From assembly GCA_023423695.1 (NCBI GenBank), contig JAFAFA010000099.1, positions 1-64,000 on the forward strand: a stretch of 64,000 bases of DNA, read 5' to 3'. Each line of letters opens with the position of its first letter. Position 1 is the stretch's first letter. The DNA comes from Pseudomonadota bacterium (GTDB taxonomy: Bacteria; Pseudomonadota; Alphaproteobacteria; Azospirillales; Azospirillaceae). The notes under the pieces were generated by a model. The model saw only the letters and a program-made list of their open reading frames with translations. It searched no databases and was not told the DNA's origin. This document shows positions 8,689 through 18,241 of the stretch, one piece after another. Both the position numbers and the translations under genes were made by a program.

Positions 8689-9190
8689 GGGCTGGGCTCC
8701 CGGTCTGGTGGTCGAGGGTCACGGCACCGGCCGGACAGGCGGCGACGCAGGCGCCACAGCCGGTGCAGGCGGCATCGTCGATGCGCGCATGGGCGGCCCC
8801 GCCCGCGGCGGGGAGGAAGCGGATGGCCCCTTCCGGACAGGCATCCTGGCAGCTGCGGCACACCACCCGCCGCACCGCCAGACAATCGTCGGCGACGGTG
8901 GCGCGCAACGACCAGGGTGCGGCCGTGGGATCGAAGATCGGCTCGGCACAGGCATCGGCACAGGCACCGCAGAAGCTGCATTCGCCGCGCGTGAAGTCGA
9001 CCTCCGGATAGCCGCCGTCGCCGGGGCGCAGGATCGCCTCCGGGCAGGCGTCGGAACAGGCGCCGCAGCGGGTGCAAAGCGCCGTGAAGTAATCGGGACG
9101 CGACCAAGGGGGATGGATCGGCGCGGGACCGGTTGCCGGGCGGCCCCGCAGGAAGCTCCGCCGTCCCCGGTCGATGGCATCGGCAGCCAT
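8678..9190 (-). CDS. napF: NapF ferredoxin-type protein
   Basis: A 170-residue cytoplasmic iron-sulfur protein with four cysteine clusters: CTRCGACSDACP, CSFCGACADACAEP, CRSCQDACP and CTGCGACVAACP. NapF proteins help assemble or activate the NapA cluster. It overlaps napD and lies 13 bases after napE. Confidence 0.95.
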   Translation of the reverse strand: MAADAIDRGRRSFLRGRPATGPAPIHPPWSRPDYFTALCTRCGACSDACPEAILRPGDGGYPEVDFTRGECSFCGACADACAEPIFDPTAAPWSLRATVADDCLAVRRVVCRSCQDACPEGAIRFLPAAGGAAHARIDDAACTGCGACVAACPAGAVTLDHQTGSPAHAA

Positions 9191-9203
9191 GGGCGCGGCC
9201 CCG

Positions 9204-9449
9204 TCAGACCGGCGGCGGACCGGGCGGGCCCAGGATCAGCTGCGACATCCAGACGGCGAAGCCATAGCCGCCGACGATGGCGATCGACAGCACAGGCCAG
9301 ATGAACACAGCCAGCAGCAGGAACATCGCAATCTCGCGCCGGCGGGTTCCCGGATCGACCGGCGGAACCGCCCCCGGCGACAGGCGGGGATCGGCAGAGT
9401 TGGAAGCATCGGGGTGGCGGGCTGGGCTGGGTTGCCGGGCTACGCTCAT
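9204..9449 (-). CDS. napE: NapE small membrane protein
   Basis: An 81-residue protein with one membrane helix (about residues 40-70, LLLAVFIWPVLSIAIVGGYG). NapE of other denitrifiers has the same position at the head of the operon and the same TRRREIAMF-type start of the helix. Its role is not well established. The ATG at 9449 was chosen because the residues before it show no NapE similarity. Confidence 0.85.
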   Translation of the reverse strand: MSVARQPSPARHPDASNSADPRLSPGAVPPVDPGTRRREIAMFLLLAVFIWPVLSIAIVGGYGFAVWMSQLILGPPGPPPV

Positions 9450-9779
9450 GGGATGCGGCCTTGTGCTGCTTGCTGAGGAACGGCTTCTTGTGCGCTGATT
9501 TTGTTTCTGCGCTGATTTCATCCAACCTGAAATTGCCGGGAATGTCTCGCAACGGCAGCGCTTGCCATGCGAGGTACACCCTAGGAGCGGGTGATGACGG
9601 AGCGGAGCGGTGAGCGCGTCCGCCGTTGCACCCCGATCAAAAAGGAACTGCTTCCCATGCATTCATTCGTTCAGAGACGCTCCATCCGGGAAAAATCTAC
9701 CCATGGTCACAATTGCCGGTATTTCCATCCACTGATATGATGGTCAGGAACCGTTCCACTCTACGGCCGCGGGGTAGCC
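9450..9779. promoter_or_regulatory. Divergent control region between nap and the DUF4157 gene
   Basis: A 330-base gap with no convincing gene. It must hold the nap promoter (leftward) and the DUF4157 gene promoter (rightward). The only Fnr-like sequence at the expected place is CTGATTTCATCCAA at 9512-9525, centred 70 bases before napE. It is a poor match with one good half-site, so it is a weak candidate. Confidence 0.3.
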
Positions 9780-11318
9780 ATGAATTACACGCAACGGAAC
9801 CGTCCCGCGGCAAATCCGCTCCAGGCCACGGCGGATCGCTCCGGCGGGCATCGGCGGGCAACGGCCGGCTTGGCGCAGATGGCCGTGTCGAAGGCAGGGC
9901 TGGCGCAGATGGCGCAGCGAGTCAACGGCGGCCCGGCGGTGGAGCGGCTGACACAACTGGCGGAACGGATTGGCGCAAGACCGCAACCGGCACCGCTGCA
10001 ACGGGCAACATCGGCCGGTGACGGGCTCCCGGCCCAATTGAAGGCCGGTATACAGAGTTTGTCGGGACTTTCCCTGGAGGGGGTGCGGGTGCATCGCAAC
10101 TCACCTCTCCCCGCGCAACTCAAAGCGCACGCTCTGGCCCAGGGCACCGACATCCATCTGGCGCCGGGGCAGGAGCATCACCTGCCGCACGAGGCCTGGC
10201 ATGTGGTTCAGCAGGCGCAGGGCCGCGTGCGCCCGACTGTGCAATTGAAGGAGGGTGTCCCGGTCAACGACGATCCGGGGCTCGAACAGGAAGCGGACCG
10301 GATGGGGGCGAAAGCGATGGCCCCTGTCGCTCAGTACCGCGCGGAAACTCCGGATCGACCGGCGGAAGCCGAGCGGCGCGGTCCAATCGCGCCTCAAGGC
10401 GGTGGCCACGCCGTGCAGAGGGTGAAGATCCTTGGATCCAACGACAGTGAGCGCCCTCCAAGGAACACGATCGAAACCACCAATGTTGCGACCTTCAAAG
10501 ATCTCGATTTCTTCAAAAATTATGCTGAGCGCAAGACAAGAGAATACAATGCAGAAAAAGTCGACAAATTTCTCAATATTCTTGTTCAGAGCCCCGACGA
10601 ATACAAAAGCGGCCAGCACTTTATCGATGCCCTAGTCTACGATATCAGAACAAAGTCAATGGAAGATTCGGCGCCATCTCTACAAGAACTTTACATGACG
10701 AAACGCGGGTGGGAGAAAAGAAAAACCAACCCAAAGAAATTCGCAGGCAGTCACAAGAAGTTCTATCTTCGCATTTACCGCACCATGACAATCCAGGAAT
10801 GGAATGGCTTGAAGGGTGGCAACAATGGCGCCCTTGGTGCACATTTGGGGGACTTCAAGCAAGCCAACGAATATCTTTATGGCAACAGCGTGCCGAAAGT
10901 ACTCGTTGAATTCGTTCTCGAGCCTGGTGCACCTACGAAATTATTCAGCAAAGACAAGCTGGCTCTTCCTGCCAAAGAGCATAACCTGGAGACGCCAAAT
11001 CTGATCCGTGGAACACTGGATGGAGAAAAGGGAGCGGAGCAGAATTTCCAGGTCGCCACAAGAAACGAAGGAATGAGAGAAGGAATGATCGGCGTCAAAT
11101 CCGAAAGGGCCGAATCGGGTTTCAGTCTGGGAATTTCCAATGCCGCGTCTTCCCAGCTTTTCATGAGCATGGTGAAGAGCAAGAAGGTTATCGGTTGGTC
11201 CAATGGAACGACCGACGGTGTCGAAAGCAAAATGTCCGGCACTCGTGTGAACGAGGTTGAACGCACTCATCGGCGTGCCGGGCACGAAACGTCCGGCACT
11301 CCCAGCCAAACGCTGTAG
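9780..11318 (+). CDS. DUF4157-containing putative effector/toxin
   Basis: A 512-residue protein. Residues ~75-150 form a DUF4157 domain with the metalloprotease-like motif HEAWHVVQQ, a domain frequent in cargo of extracellular contractile injection systems. The remaining ~290 residues form a separate domain in visibly AT-richer DNA from about 10440 on, which suggests recombination. Conserved-looking blocks are YLRIYRTMTIQEWNGL, GAHLGDFKQANEYL and VLVEFVLEPGA. An Arg, a His and a Glu in this order recall an ADP-ribosyltransferase-like fold, but this is inference. No signal peptide and no contractile-injection genes are visible nearby. It is a lone gene between nap and nos. Confidence 0.72.
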   Translation: MNYTQRNRPAANPLQATADRSGGHRRATAGLAQMAVSKAGLAQMAQRVNGGPAVERLTQLAERIGARPQPAPLQRATSAGDGLPAQLKAGIQSLSGLSLEGVRVHRNSPLPAQLKAHALAQGTDIHLAPGQEHHLPHEAWHVVQQAQGRVRPTVQLKEGVPVNDDPGLEQEADRMGAKAMAPVAQYRAETPDRPAEAERRGPIAPQGGGHAVQRVKILGSNDSERPPRNTIETTNVATFKDLDFFKNYAERKTREYNAEKVDKFLNILVQSPDEYKSGQHFIDALVYDIRTKSMEDSAPSLQELYMTKRGWEKRKTNPKKFAGSHKKFYLRIYRTMTIQEWNGLKGGNNGALGAHLGDFKQANEYLYGNSVPKVLVEFVLEPGAPTKLFSKDKLALPAKEHNLETPNLIRGTLDGEKGAEQNFQVATRNEGMREGMIGVKSERAESGFSLGISNAASSQLFMSMVKSKKVIGWSNGTTDGVESKMSGTRVNEVERTHRRAGHETSGTPSQTL

Positions 11319-11440
11319 CTTCCCCAACCTCCTTCATGGCGAACGGGAACCGACATCCTCCGGCCCCGAGCCCGCCACCACACCCATTGGTGCGTCGAAC
11401 ACGCTGACCTGCACATTTTCGTAGCAGCGCCGCCCCGCTC

Positions 11441-11454
11441 TTGACCGCGGTCAA
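11441..11454. promoter_or_regulatory. Fnr/Dnr-type box upstream of nosR
   Basis: TTGACCGCGGTCAA is a perfect 14-base palindrome of the form TTGAC-N4-GTCAA, matching the Crp/Fnr-family consensus. Its centre lies about 74 bases before the nosR start, suitable for activation of nos under low oxygen or nitrogen oxides. Confidence 0.7.
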
Positions 11455-11521
11455 GACGCTTCCTCCCGCCACGCGCTTTGATCCTCGGCAGACACCGAAG
11501 CCAAGGGGCGAAAGCCGGAGG

Positions 11522-13831
11522 ATGGCCGTCGTGAGGTTCACGCGCTTACAACGCTGGGTGGGATCGGCACTTGTCGCCCTCCTTCTGCTGCTGACCGGCA
11601 TCGCCGCGGCGCACGCCGCCGACAGCGGCCGGCTGCTGCCCTATCTGGCGAAGCTCCAGCCCGCCGACCTCCTTCCCGGCGCCGACCGCTTCGGCGCACC
11701 GGCCGCAGGTTCACCCACCGTCCCCGTCTACAAGGGCGATGCCGTGGTTGGCCATGCGTATCTCACCTCCGACTTCGTCAACACCACCGGCTATTCCGGC
11801 CGGCCCATCGACGTTGTGGTCGGGCTGACGCCGGACGGCACGGTGACGGGCGCGCGGCTGATGGACCATCACGAGCCCATCGTGCTGATCGGCATCCCGC
11901 CGGCCCGCATCAACGGCTTCATCGACGGCTATGTCGGCAAGAACGTGCTGACGCTCGCCACGCAGAGCGCCGCCAGCCCGCCGGTCGACATCGTGTCGGG
12001 CGCCACCGTGACCGTCATGGTCATCGGCGATTCCATCATCCGCTCCGGCAAGAAGGTGATGCAGTCCCTCGGCAAGGCCGGGGCGGACGCCGCCCCCGCC
12101 GTGACGAAGACCATCGACCTGTCGAAGGACGCGGTGGAGGATTGGGCGACCCTGATCGGCGACGGCTCGGTCCGCCGCCTGACGCTGACGGTGGGCGAGG
12201 TGAACGCCGCCTTCGAGCGCACCGGCAAGGCCGAAGCCATCGCCCGCGCCGAACCCGGCAACCCCGACGACACCTTCATCGACCTCTACGCCGCCCTGGT
12301 GACCGTCCCCACCATCGGCCGCTCGCTGCTGGGCGATGCGGAGTACGAGGCGCTGACCAAGCGGCTGAAGCCGGGCCAGCAGGCGGTGTGGGTGGCGGGG
12401 CAGGGGCGCTATTCCTTCAAGGGCTCGGGCTATGTCCGCGGCGGCATCTTCGACCGGGTCGAGATGGTGCAGCATGAGGGCTCCATCCGCTTCCGCGACA
12501 AGATGCACAAGCGCATGGGCAGCGTCGCCGCGGCCGGCGCCCCCGACTTCCCGGAAATCGGCCTGTTTCTGCTGCCGGAGGGCACCGAATTCGACCCGGC
12601 CGCGCCATGGCGCCTGCAGTTGCTGGTGCAGCGGGCGATCGCCGCGCTGGACAAGGTGTTCGTCACCTTCGACCTCGGCTACCAGCCGCCCGACAAATAT
12701 CTGAAGATCGAAAAGCCGGCCGCTGCGGTTGCCGCCCCGGCCGCCAACCAGCCTGCCGCCCAATCCGCCACCCACAGCGCCGCCATCCAGGCCGCCGGCG
12801 TGGCGGAAGCCGAAGAAGCCGCCGAGACGCCGCTGTGGCAGCGCATCTGGCAGAACAGGCAGCTCGATATCGCGATCCTGTCCGCCGCCATCCTGCTGCT
12901 GACCGGCATCTTCTTCTTCCAGGACCAGCTGACGAAGCGCCCGGCGCTGTATGAGCGGGTGCGGACGGCCTATCTGGTCTTCACCCTGGTCTGGCTCGGC
13001 TGGTACGCCACGGCCCAGCTGTCGGTGGTCAATGTCCTGACCTTCGCCAACGCCCTGCGCACCGATTTCCGCTGGGACTATTTCATGATGGACCCGTTGG
13101 TGTTCATCCTGTGGTTCTCGGTGGCGGCATCGCTGCTGTTCTGGGGCCGGGGCGCCTTCTGCGGCTGGCTCTGCCCGTTCGGTGCGCTGCAGGAACTGGC
13201 GTCGAAGGCGGCGAAGCGGATCGGCATCCGTCAGATCACCGTGCCCTTCGCCCTGCACCAGCGCCTGTGGCCGATCAAGTACATCATCTTCCTGCTGCTG
13301 TTCGGCTTTTCGCTGCAATCGCTGGCGACGGCGGAGAAGGCGGCGGAGATCGAACCGTTCAAGACCGCCATCATCCTGCATTTCATCCGCGACTGGTGGT
13401 TCGTGGCCTTCGCCGTGGCCCTGCTGGCCGCCGGTCTGGTCATCGAACGCTTCTTCTGCCGCTATCTGTGCCCGCTGGGCGCGGCGCTGGCGATCCCCGG
13501 CCGGCTGCGGATGTTCGACTGGCTGCGCCGCTACAAGGAATGCGGCAGCCCGTGCCAGCGCTGCGGCAACGAGTGCCCGGTGCAGGCCATCCACCCCGAC
13601 GGCTCGATCAACCCCAACGAATGCATCCAGTGCCTGCACTGCCAGATGCTCTACCACCACGACCACAAATGCCCGGTCATGATCCAGAAGCGGCAGAAGC
13701 GCGAGAAGTGGCAGGCCGCCGAGGCCAAGCTGGCCGCCGAGAAGGAAGCCGCCCAGTCCGCCGCCCGCACCGCCGTAGCGACCGCCGACCCGGCCACCGG
13801 CCGGCTGACGATCCGGCCGCACGGATCCTGA
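11522..13831 (+). CDS. nosR: NosR, flavin/iron-sulfur protein for N2O reductase expression and electron supply
   Basis: A 769-residue polytopic protein with a signal or first helix (LVALLLLLTGIAAAHA). A periplasmic FMN-binding domain carries the flavinylation motif SGATVT (around residue 160). Several membrane helices follow, with polyferredoxin-type motifs CGWLCPFGALQE and CRYLCPLGAAL, and a C-terminal ferredoxin region CGSPCQRCGNECP ... CIQCLHCQ. It feeds electrons to NosZ and is needed for its expression. ATG at 11522 is used; GTG at 11531 fits the ribosome-binding site CCGGAGG better. The ApbE-like NosX downstream would attach its FMN. Confidence 0.95.
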   Translation: MAVVRFTRLQRWVGSALVALLLLLTGIAAAHAADSGRLLPYLAKLQPADLLPGADRFGAPAAGSPTVPVYKGDAVVGHAYLTSDFVNTTGYSGRPIDVVVGLTPDGTVTGARLMDHHEPIVLIGIPPARINGFIDGYVGKNVLTLATQSAASPPVDIVSGATVTVMVIGDSIIRSGKKVMQSLGKAGADAAPAVTKTIDLSKDAVEDWATLIGDGSVRRLTLTVGEVNAAFERTGKAEAIARAEPGNPDDTFIDLYAALVTVPTIGRSLLGDAEYEALTKRLKPGQQAVWVAGQGRYSFKGSGYVRGGIFDRVEMVQHEGSIRFRDKMHKRMGSVAAAGAPDFPEIGLFLLPEGTEFDPAAPWRLQLLVQRAIAALDKVFVTFDLGYQPPDKYLKIEKPAAAVAAPAANQPAAQSATHSAAIQAAGVAEAEEAAETPLWQRIWQNRQLDIAILSAAILLLTGIFFFQDQLTKRPALYERVRTAYLVFTLVWLGWYATAQLSVVNVLTFANALRTDFRWDYFMMDPLVFILWFSVAASLLFWGRGAFCGWLCPFGALQELASKAAKRIGIRQITVPFALHQRLWPIKYIIFLLLFGFSLQSLATAEKAAEIEPFKTAIILHFIRDWWFVAFAVALLAAGLVIERFFCRYLCPLGAALAIPGRLRMFDWLRRYKECGSPCQRCGNECPVQAIHPDGSINPNECIQCLHCQMLYHHDHKCPVMIQKRQKREKWQAAEAKLAAEKEAAQSAARTAVATADPATGRLTIRPHGS

Positions 13832-13918
13832 CCGCAATCCCCTCTCATTCCCATAACCGGACCCGGTCGCAACGGGTCTCTTGACAGCCCCCGAACGGGG
13901 TCAGCGAAGGAGCAGACC

Positions 13919-15868
13919 ATGTCGAACGAGACGAACAACACGGCAGGCGTCAACCGCCGTGCCCTTCTGGGCGGAACGGCGAAGGCGGCGGCACTCGCCG
14001 GCCTGACCGGTGCCGTGGGCGGTGCCGCCGCCGGCGGCATTGCCGGGAATGCGCTGTTCGGCGCCTCCGCTGCCCTGGCGGCGACCCCGCAGGCCGGCCA
14101 CCAGAGCGTCGAGGTGAAGCCCGGCGATCTCGACGAATATTACGTCTTCCATTCCGGCGGCCATTCCGGCGAGGTCCGCATCATGGGCCTGCCGTCGATG
14201 CGCGAACTGATGCGAATCCCGGTGTTCAACCGCTGCTCCGCCACCGGCTGGGGTCTGACCAACGAGAGCCGCAAGATCCTCACTGCCAATCTGACGGAGG
14301 AGACCAAGGCCTTCCTGTCCAAGCGCGGCGGCGAGTATTTCAACGGCGACCTGCACCACCCGCACATGTCCTTCACCGACGGGACCTATGACGGGCGCTA
14401 CATCTTCGCCAACGACAAGGCGAACAGCCGGGTGACGCGCATCCGTTGCGACATCATGAAGCCGGACGTCATCATCGAGGTTCCGAATGCCTCGGCCATC
14501 CACGGCCTGCGCCTGCAGAAGTACCCGCGCACCGGCTATGTCTTCTGCAACGGCGAGCAGCGCGTGCCGACGCCGAACGACGGTAAAATTCTGGACGAGC
14601 CGAAGAAGTACCGTTCGCACTTCACCGCCATCGATGGCGACTCGATGAAGATCGCATGGCAGGTGTGGGTCGACGGCAACCTCGACAACACCGACGCCGA
14701 CTATCAGGGCAAATACGTCTTCTCGACCTGCTACAACTCCGAGGAAGGGGTGACGACGGCCGAGATGACGGCCAACGAGCAGGACTGGCTGGTCGTCTTC
14801 AACATCAAGCGCATCGAAGAGGCGGTGAAGGCCGGCAAGATCGAGGTGATCAAGGGCGTGCCGGTGGTCGACGGCCGCCATGGCAGCCCCTACACCCGCT
14901 ACATCCCGATCCCCAACAGCCCGCACGGCGTCAACACCGCCCCCGACGGCATCCACGTCACCGTGAACGGCAAGCTGTCGCCGACCGTCTCGGTGATGGA
15001 CGTGCGCAAGCTGGACGACCTGTTCGACGACAAGATCAAGCCGCGCGACGTGATCGTCGCCGAACCGCAGGTCGGCCTCGGCCCGCTCCACACCGCCTAT
15101 GACGGGCGCGGCAACGCCTACACCACCCTGTTCCTCGACAGCCAGGTGGTGAAGTGGAACATCGACAAGGCCAAGCGCGCCTTCAAGGGCGAGAAGGTCG
15201 ATCCCATCGTCCAGAAGCTGGACGTGCATTACCAGCCGGGCCACCTGCACACCTCCATGGGCCAGACCAAGGAGGCCGACGGCAAGTGGCTGATCGTGCT
15301 GAACAAGTTCTCCAAGGACCGCTTCCTGAACGTCGGCCCGCTGAAGCCGGAGAACGACCAGCTGATCGACATCTCCGGCGACGAGATGAAGCTGGTGCAT
15401 GACGGCCCCACCTTTGCCGAGCCGCACGACACGCTGATCGTCCACCGCTCCAAGGTCAACCCGAAGAGCATCTACACCCGCGACGACAAGATGTGGGAGG
15501 ACGCCCGCATCCAGGCGAAGAAGGACGGGGTGGATCTGGACAACGACACCAAGGTGATCCGCGACGGCAACAAGGTCCGCGTCTACATGTGGAGCCGTGC
15601 CCCGGCCTTCGGCATCGAGGAGTTCACGGTGAAGCAGGGTGACGAGGTGACGGTCTACATCTCCAACATGGACGATGTTGACGACCTGACCCACGGCTTC
15701 ACCATGACCAACCACGGCGTCTGCATGGAGATCGGCCCGCAGCAGACCGCGTCGGTCACCTTCACCGCCGACCGGCCGGGCGTGCACTGGTACTATTGCC
15801 AGTGGTTCTGCCACGCCCTGCACATGGAGATGGGCGGCCGCATGCTGGTCGAGCCGCGTTCGACCTGA
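13919..15868 (+). CDS. nosZ: Nitrous-oxide reductase NosZ
   Basis: A 649-residue periplasmic multicopper enzyme reducing N2O to N2. The twin-arginine signal (NRRALLGGTAKAAALAG) marks it as clade I, Tat-exported NosZ. An N-terminal seven-bladed propeller holds the CuZ histidines. The C-terminal cupredoxin domain ends with the CuA motif CQWFCHALHMEMGG. AAGGAGCAGACC precedes the ATG. A hairpin after the stop may set transcript levels relative to nosDFY. Confidence 0.98.
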   Translation: MSNETNNTAGVNRRALLGGTAKAAALAGLTGAVGGAAAGGIAGNALFGASAALAATPQAGHQSVEVKPGDLDEYYVFHSGGHSGEVRIMGLPSMRELMRIPVFNRCSATGWGLTNESRKILTANLTEETKAFLSKRGGEYFNGDLHHPHMSFTDGTYDGRYIFANDKANSRVTRIRCDIMKPDVIIEVPNASAIHGLRLQKYPRTGYVFCNGEQRVPTPNDGKILDEPKKYRSHFTAIDGDSMKIAWQVWVDGNLDNTDADYQGKYVFSTCYNSEEGVTTAEMTANEQDWLVVFNIKRIEEAVKAGKIEVIKGVPVVDGRHGSPYTRYIPIPNSPHGVNTAPDGIHVTVNGKLSPTVSVMDVRKLDDLFDDKIKPRDVIVAEPQVGLGPLHTAYDGRGNAYTTLFLDSQVVKWNIDKAKRAFKGEKVDPIVQKLDVHYQPGHLHTSMGQTKEADGKWLIVLNKFSKDRFLNVGPLKPENDQLIDISGDEMKLVHDGPTFAEPHDTLIVHRSKVNPKSIYTRDDKMWEDARIQAKKDGVDLDNDTKVIRDGNKVRVYMWSRAPAFGIEEFTVKQGDEVTVYISNMDDVDDLTHGFTMTNHGVCMEIGPQQTASVTFTADRPGVHWYYCQWFCHALHMEMGGRMLVEPRST

Positions 15869-15894
15869 TCGGGTCCAGCCCCTCCTCCCCGGAC

Positions 15895-15925
15895 GATCTC
15901 CCTCTCCCCTTGGGGAGAGGGGATC
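15895..15925. terminator. Hairpin between nosZ and nosD
   Basis: CCCTCTCCCC (15900-15909) pairs perfectly with GGGGAGAGGG (15912-15921) around a TT loop, with flanking GATC extending the dyad. There is no T-run, so it is more likely an attenuator or mRNA-stabilising 3' end for nosZ than a full terminator. Sequence of this kind is also common as a dispersed GC-rich repeat in such genomes. Confidence 0.6.
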
Positions 15926-15947
15926 CGCCCCAAACAGGACCCTCCCC

Positions 15948-17306
15948 ATGCTCCTCCGCACGGCGACCATCCTCGGTACGGTTCTGCTCGGCTCCCCCGC
16001 GCTGGCGACCACCATCACGGTGGCTCCGGGTGAACTGACTGCCGCCATCGCCCAAGCCGCGCCGGGCGACACGCTGCGCCTCGCCGCCGGCCGGCACATT
16101 GGCCCCGTCACGGTGGACAAGCCGCTGACCCTTGAGGGCGAGCCCGGCGCCGTGCTGGACGGGGAAGGGAAGGGCAGCGTCGTCACCGTCACCGCCCCCG
16201 ACGTCACGTTGCGCGGGCTGGAGTTGCGCAACACCGGAACCAGCCTGTTCGACCAGCATTCCGGCATCTTCCTCAGCAAGACCGCCAAGCGGGCCGTGGT
16301 GGAGGACAACCGGCTGCGCGACACGCTGATCGGCATCTATGTTTGGGGTGCCGACGACAGCCTCGTCCGCCGCAACGACGTCACCGGCCGCACCGATCTG
16401 CGCGTGTCGGAACGCGGCAACGGCATCCAGATCTGGAACGCTCCCGGCACCCGCGTGCTCGACAACAGCGTACGCGATGCCCGCGACGGTATCTTCACCA
16501 CCACCTCGCGCAAGAACCTGTTCGCCGGCAATCGGTTCGAGCGGGTGCGCTTCGCCGTCCACTACATGTACACCAACGACTCCGAGGTGTCGGGCAACGT
16601 CTCGATCGGCAGCAGCGTCGGCTACGCCATCATGTATTCCAACAATCTGGTGGTGAAGGACAACCGGTCGGTCGCCGACCGCGAGCACGGCTTTCTGCTG
16701 AACGCCGCCAACAGCGCGCAGTTCACGAACAACAGCGTCGCCGGCCGCTTCGCCGGTGCGGTGTCCGACAGCGGCGAGACGCTGGCCGACAACGACATCC
16801 CCCATGACAGCGAGGCGATGGACGGCCGGCTGCGCAGCGGCACCTGGAAATGCGTCTTCATCTACAACGCCAACAAGAACCGCTTCGCCGGCAACCGGTT
16901 CGAGGGCTGCGAGATCGGCGTCCATTTCACCGCCGGGTCGGAGCGCAACAGCATGACCGGCAATGCCTTCATCGGCAACCGCACCCAGGTGAAGTATGTC
17001 GGCACCCGCTTCCTCGATTGGTCGGAGAAGGGGCGGGGCAACTACTGGTCAGACAATGCCGCCTTCGACCTAAACGGCGACGGCATCTCCGACGAGCCCT
17101 ATCGCCCCAACGACGTGGTCGACCGCGTGATGTGGGCCTATCCGGCGGCCAAGCTGCTGATGAACAGCCCCGGCGTCCAGGTGATCCGCTGGGCGCAGAA
17201 GCAGTTCCCGGCACTGCACCCCGGCGGCGTGATCGACAGCGCGCCGCTGATGTCGCCTCCCCCCATGTCCGCTCCCGTCCAATCTGCCGAAAGGAACCAG
17301 CCATGA
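15948..17306 (+). CDS. nosD: NosD, periplasmic protein for CuZ maturation
   Basis: A 452-residue right-handed beta-helix protein (NosD/carbohydrate-binding CASH repeats) with an N-terminal signal peptide (LGTVLLGSPALA). Repeats such as NRLRDTLIGIYVWGAD and NVSIGSSVGYAIMYSNN recur through residues 90-340. It works with the NosFY ABC transporter to build the CuZ centre of NosZ. Its TGA overlaps the nosF ATG by 4 bases. Confidence 0.95.
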   Translation: MLLRTATILGTVLLGSPALATTITVAPGELTAAIAQAAPGDTLRLAAGRHIGPVTVDKPLTLEGEPGAVLDGEGKGSVVTVTAPDVTLRGLELRNTGTSLFDQHSGIFLSKTAKRAVVEDNRLRDTLIGIYVWGADDSLVRRNDVTGRTDLRVSERGNGIQIWNAPGTRVLDNSVRDARDGIFTTTSRKNLFAGNRFERVRFAVHYMYTNDSEVSGNVSIGSSVGYAIMYSNNLVVKDNRSVADREHGFLLNAANSAQFTNNSVAGRFAGAVSDSGETLADNDIPHDSEAMDGRLRSGTWKCVFIYNANKNRFAGNRFEGCEIGVHFTAGSERNSMTGNAFIGNRTQVKYVGTRFLDWSEKGRGNYWSDNAAFDLNGDGISDEPYRPNDVVDRVMWAYPAAKLLMNSPGVQVIRWAQKQFPALHPGGVIDSAPLMSPPPMSAPVQSAERNQP

Positions 17307-18241
17307 CCGACTTCACCGCAGAGGTGCGGGGCGTCACCAAGCGCTATGGCGAGACCGAGGCGGTGCGCGGCGTGGACCTGACGCTGGCGCCCGGCGAATG
17401 CGTGGCGATGGTTGGGCACAACGGCGCCGGCAAGAGCTCTCTCATCAAGCTGATGCTCGGCCTGACGACACCCACCGAGGGCAGTATCCGCGTGCTGGGC
17501 GGCGACCCGGCGAGCGCCGCCTGCTCCCCGATCCGCCGCCAGATCGGCTTCTTGCCGGAAAACGTCGCCTTCCACCCCAACATGACCGGACGGGAGACGC
17601 TTGATTTCTATGCCCGGCTGAAAGGCGCATCGCGCCGCGGCAACGACGCGCTGTTCGAGAAGGTCGGCCTCGAACCGGCCGCGATCAGGCGCCGCGTCTC
17701 CACCTATTCCAAGGGCATGCGCCAGCGCCTGGCGCTCGCCCAGGCCCTGCTCGGCGGCCCGAAGCTGCTGTTCCTGGACGAGCCGACCACCGGCCTCGAC
17801 CCGGCGCTGCGCCAGAGCTTCTACGCCATCGTCGCCGAGCTGCGCGACCAGGGCACCACCGTCCTGCTGTGCAGCCACGCCCTGACCGAGCTGGAGGGGC
17901 AGGCCGACCGCGTGGTGGTGATGAGCCGGGGCCGCAAGGTCGCCGACGGATCGCTGGCCACCCTGCGCAGCCTCGCCCAACTGCCGGTGCGCATCCGCCT
18001 GACCCTGCCCGGCGACAACATCGACGCCCTGGCGAGCCGGGTGGGGCAGGGCGCGGCGCTCACCCGCTTGGCCGGCGGCGTGGTCGAACTGGCGTGCGCC
18101 AACGACGACAAGATCGATCTGGTGCGCCGCATCGCCTGCGACGGTTCGGCCGCCAATGTCGCCATCGAGGATATCGAGATCGTCCAGCCCAGCCTGGACG
18201 AGATGTACGCCCACTTCCTGCGCCGGGAGGCCGCCGAATGA
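17303..18241 (+). CDS. nosF: NosF ABC transporter ATP-binding protein
   Basis: A 312-residue ATPase. Walker A is GHNGAGKSS, the signature motif YSKGMRQ replaces classical LSGGQ, and Walker B is LLFLDEP followed by a CSHAL switch. It energises NosY, supplying sulfur or another factor for CuZ assembly. It overlaps nosD and nosY by 4 bases on each side (ATGA), so it is tightly coupled. Confidence 0.95.
   Translation: MTDFTAEVRGVTKRYGETEAVRGVDLTLAPGECVAMVGHNGAGKSSLIKLMLGLTTPTEGSIRVLGGDPASAACSPIRRQIGFLPENVAFHPNMTGRETLDFYARLKGASRRGNDALFEKVGLEPAAIRRRVSTYSKGMRQRLALAQALLGGPKLLFLDEPTTGLDPALRQSFYAIVAELRDQGTTVLLCSHALTELEGQADRVVVMSRGRKVADGSLATLRSLAQLPVRIRLTLPGDNIDALASRVGQGAALTRLAGGVVELACANDDKIDLVRRIACDGSAANVAIEDIEIVQPSLDEMYAHFLRREAAE

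Noticed and set aside
9617..9640. TTGCACCCCGATCAA as an Fnr box for nap
   Set aside because: The half-sites are 5 rather than 4 bases apart, and the distance to napE (~170 bases) does not fit the other boxes.
11711..13837. 708-codon minus-strand frame opposite nosR
   Set aside because: nosR is diagnostic on the plus strand. The opposite frame has no start signal and a biased shadow composition.
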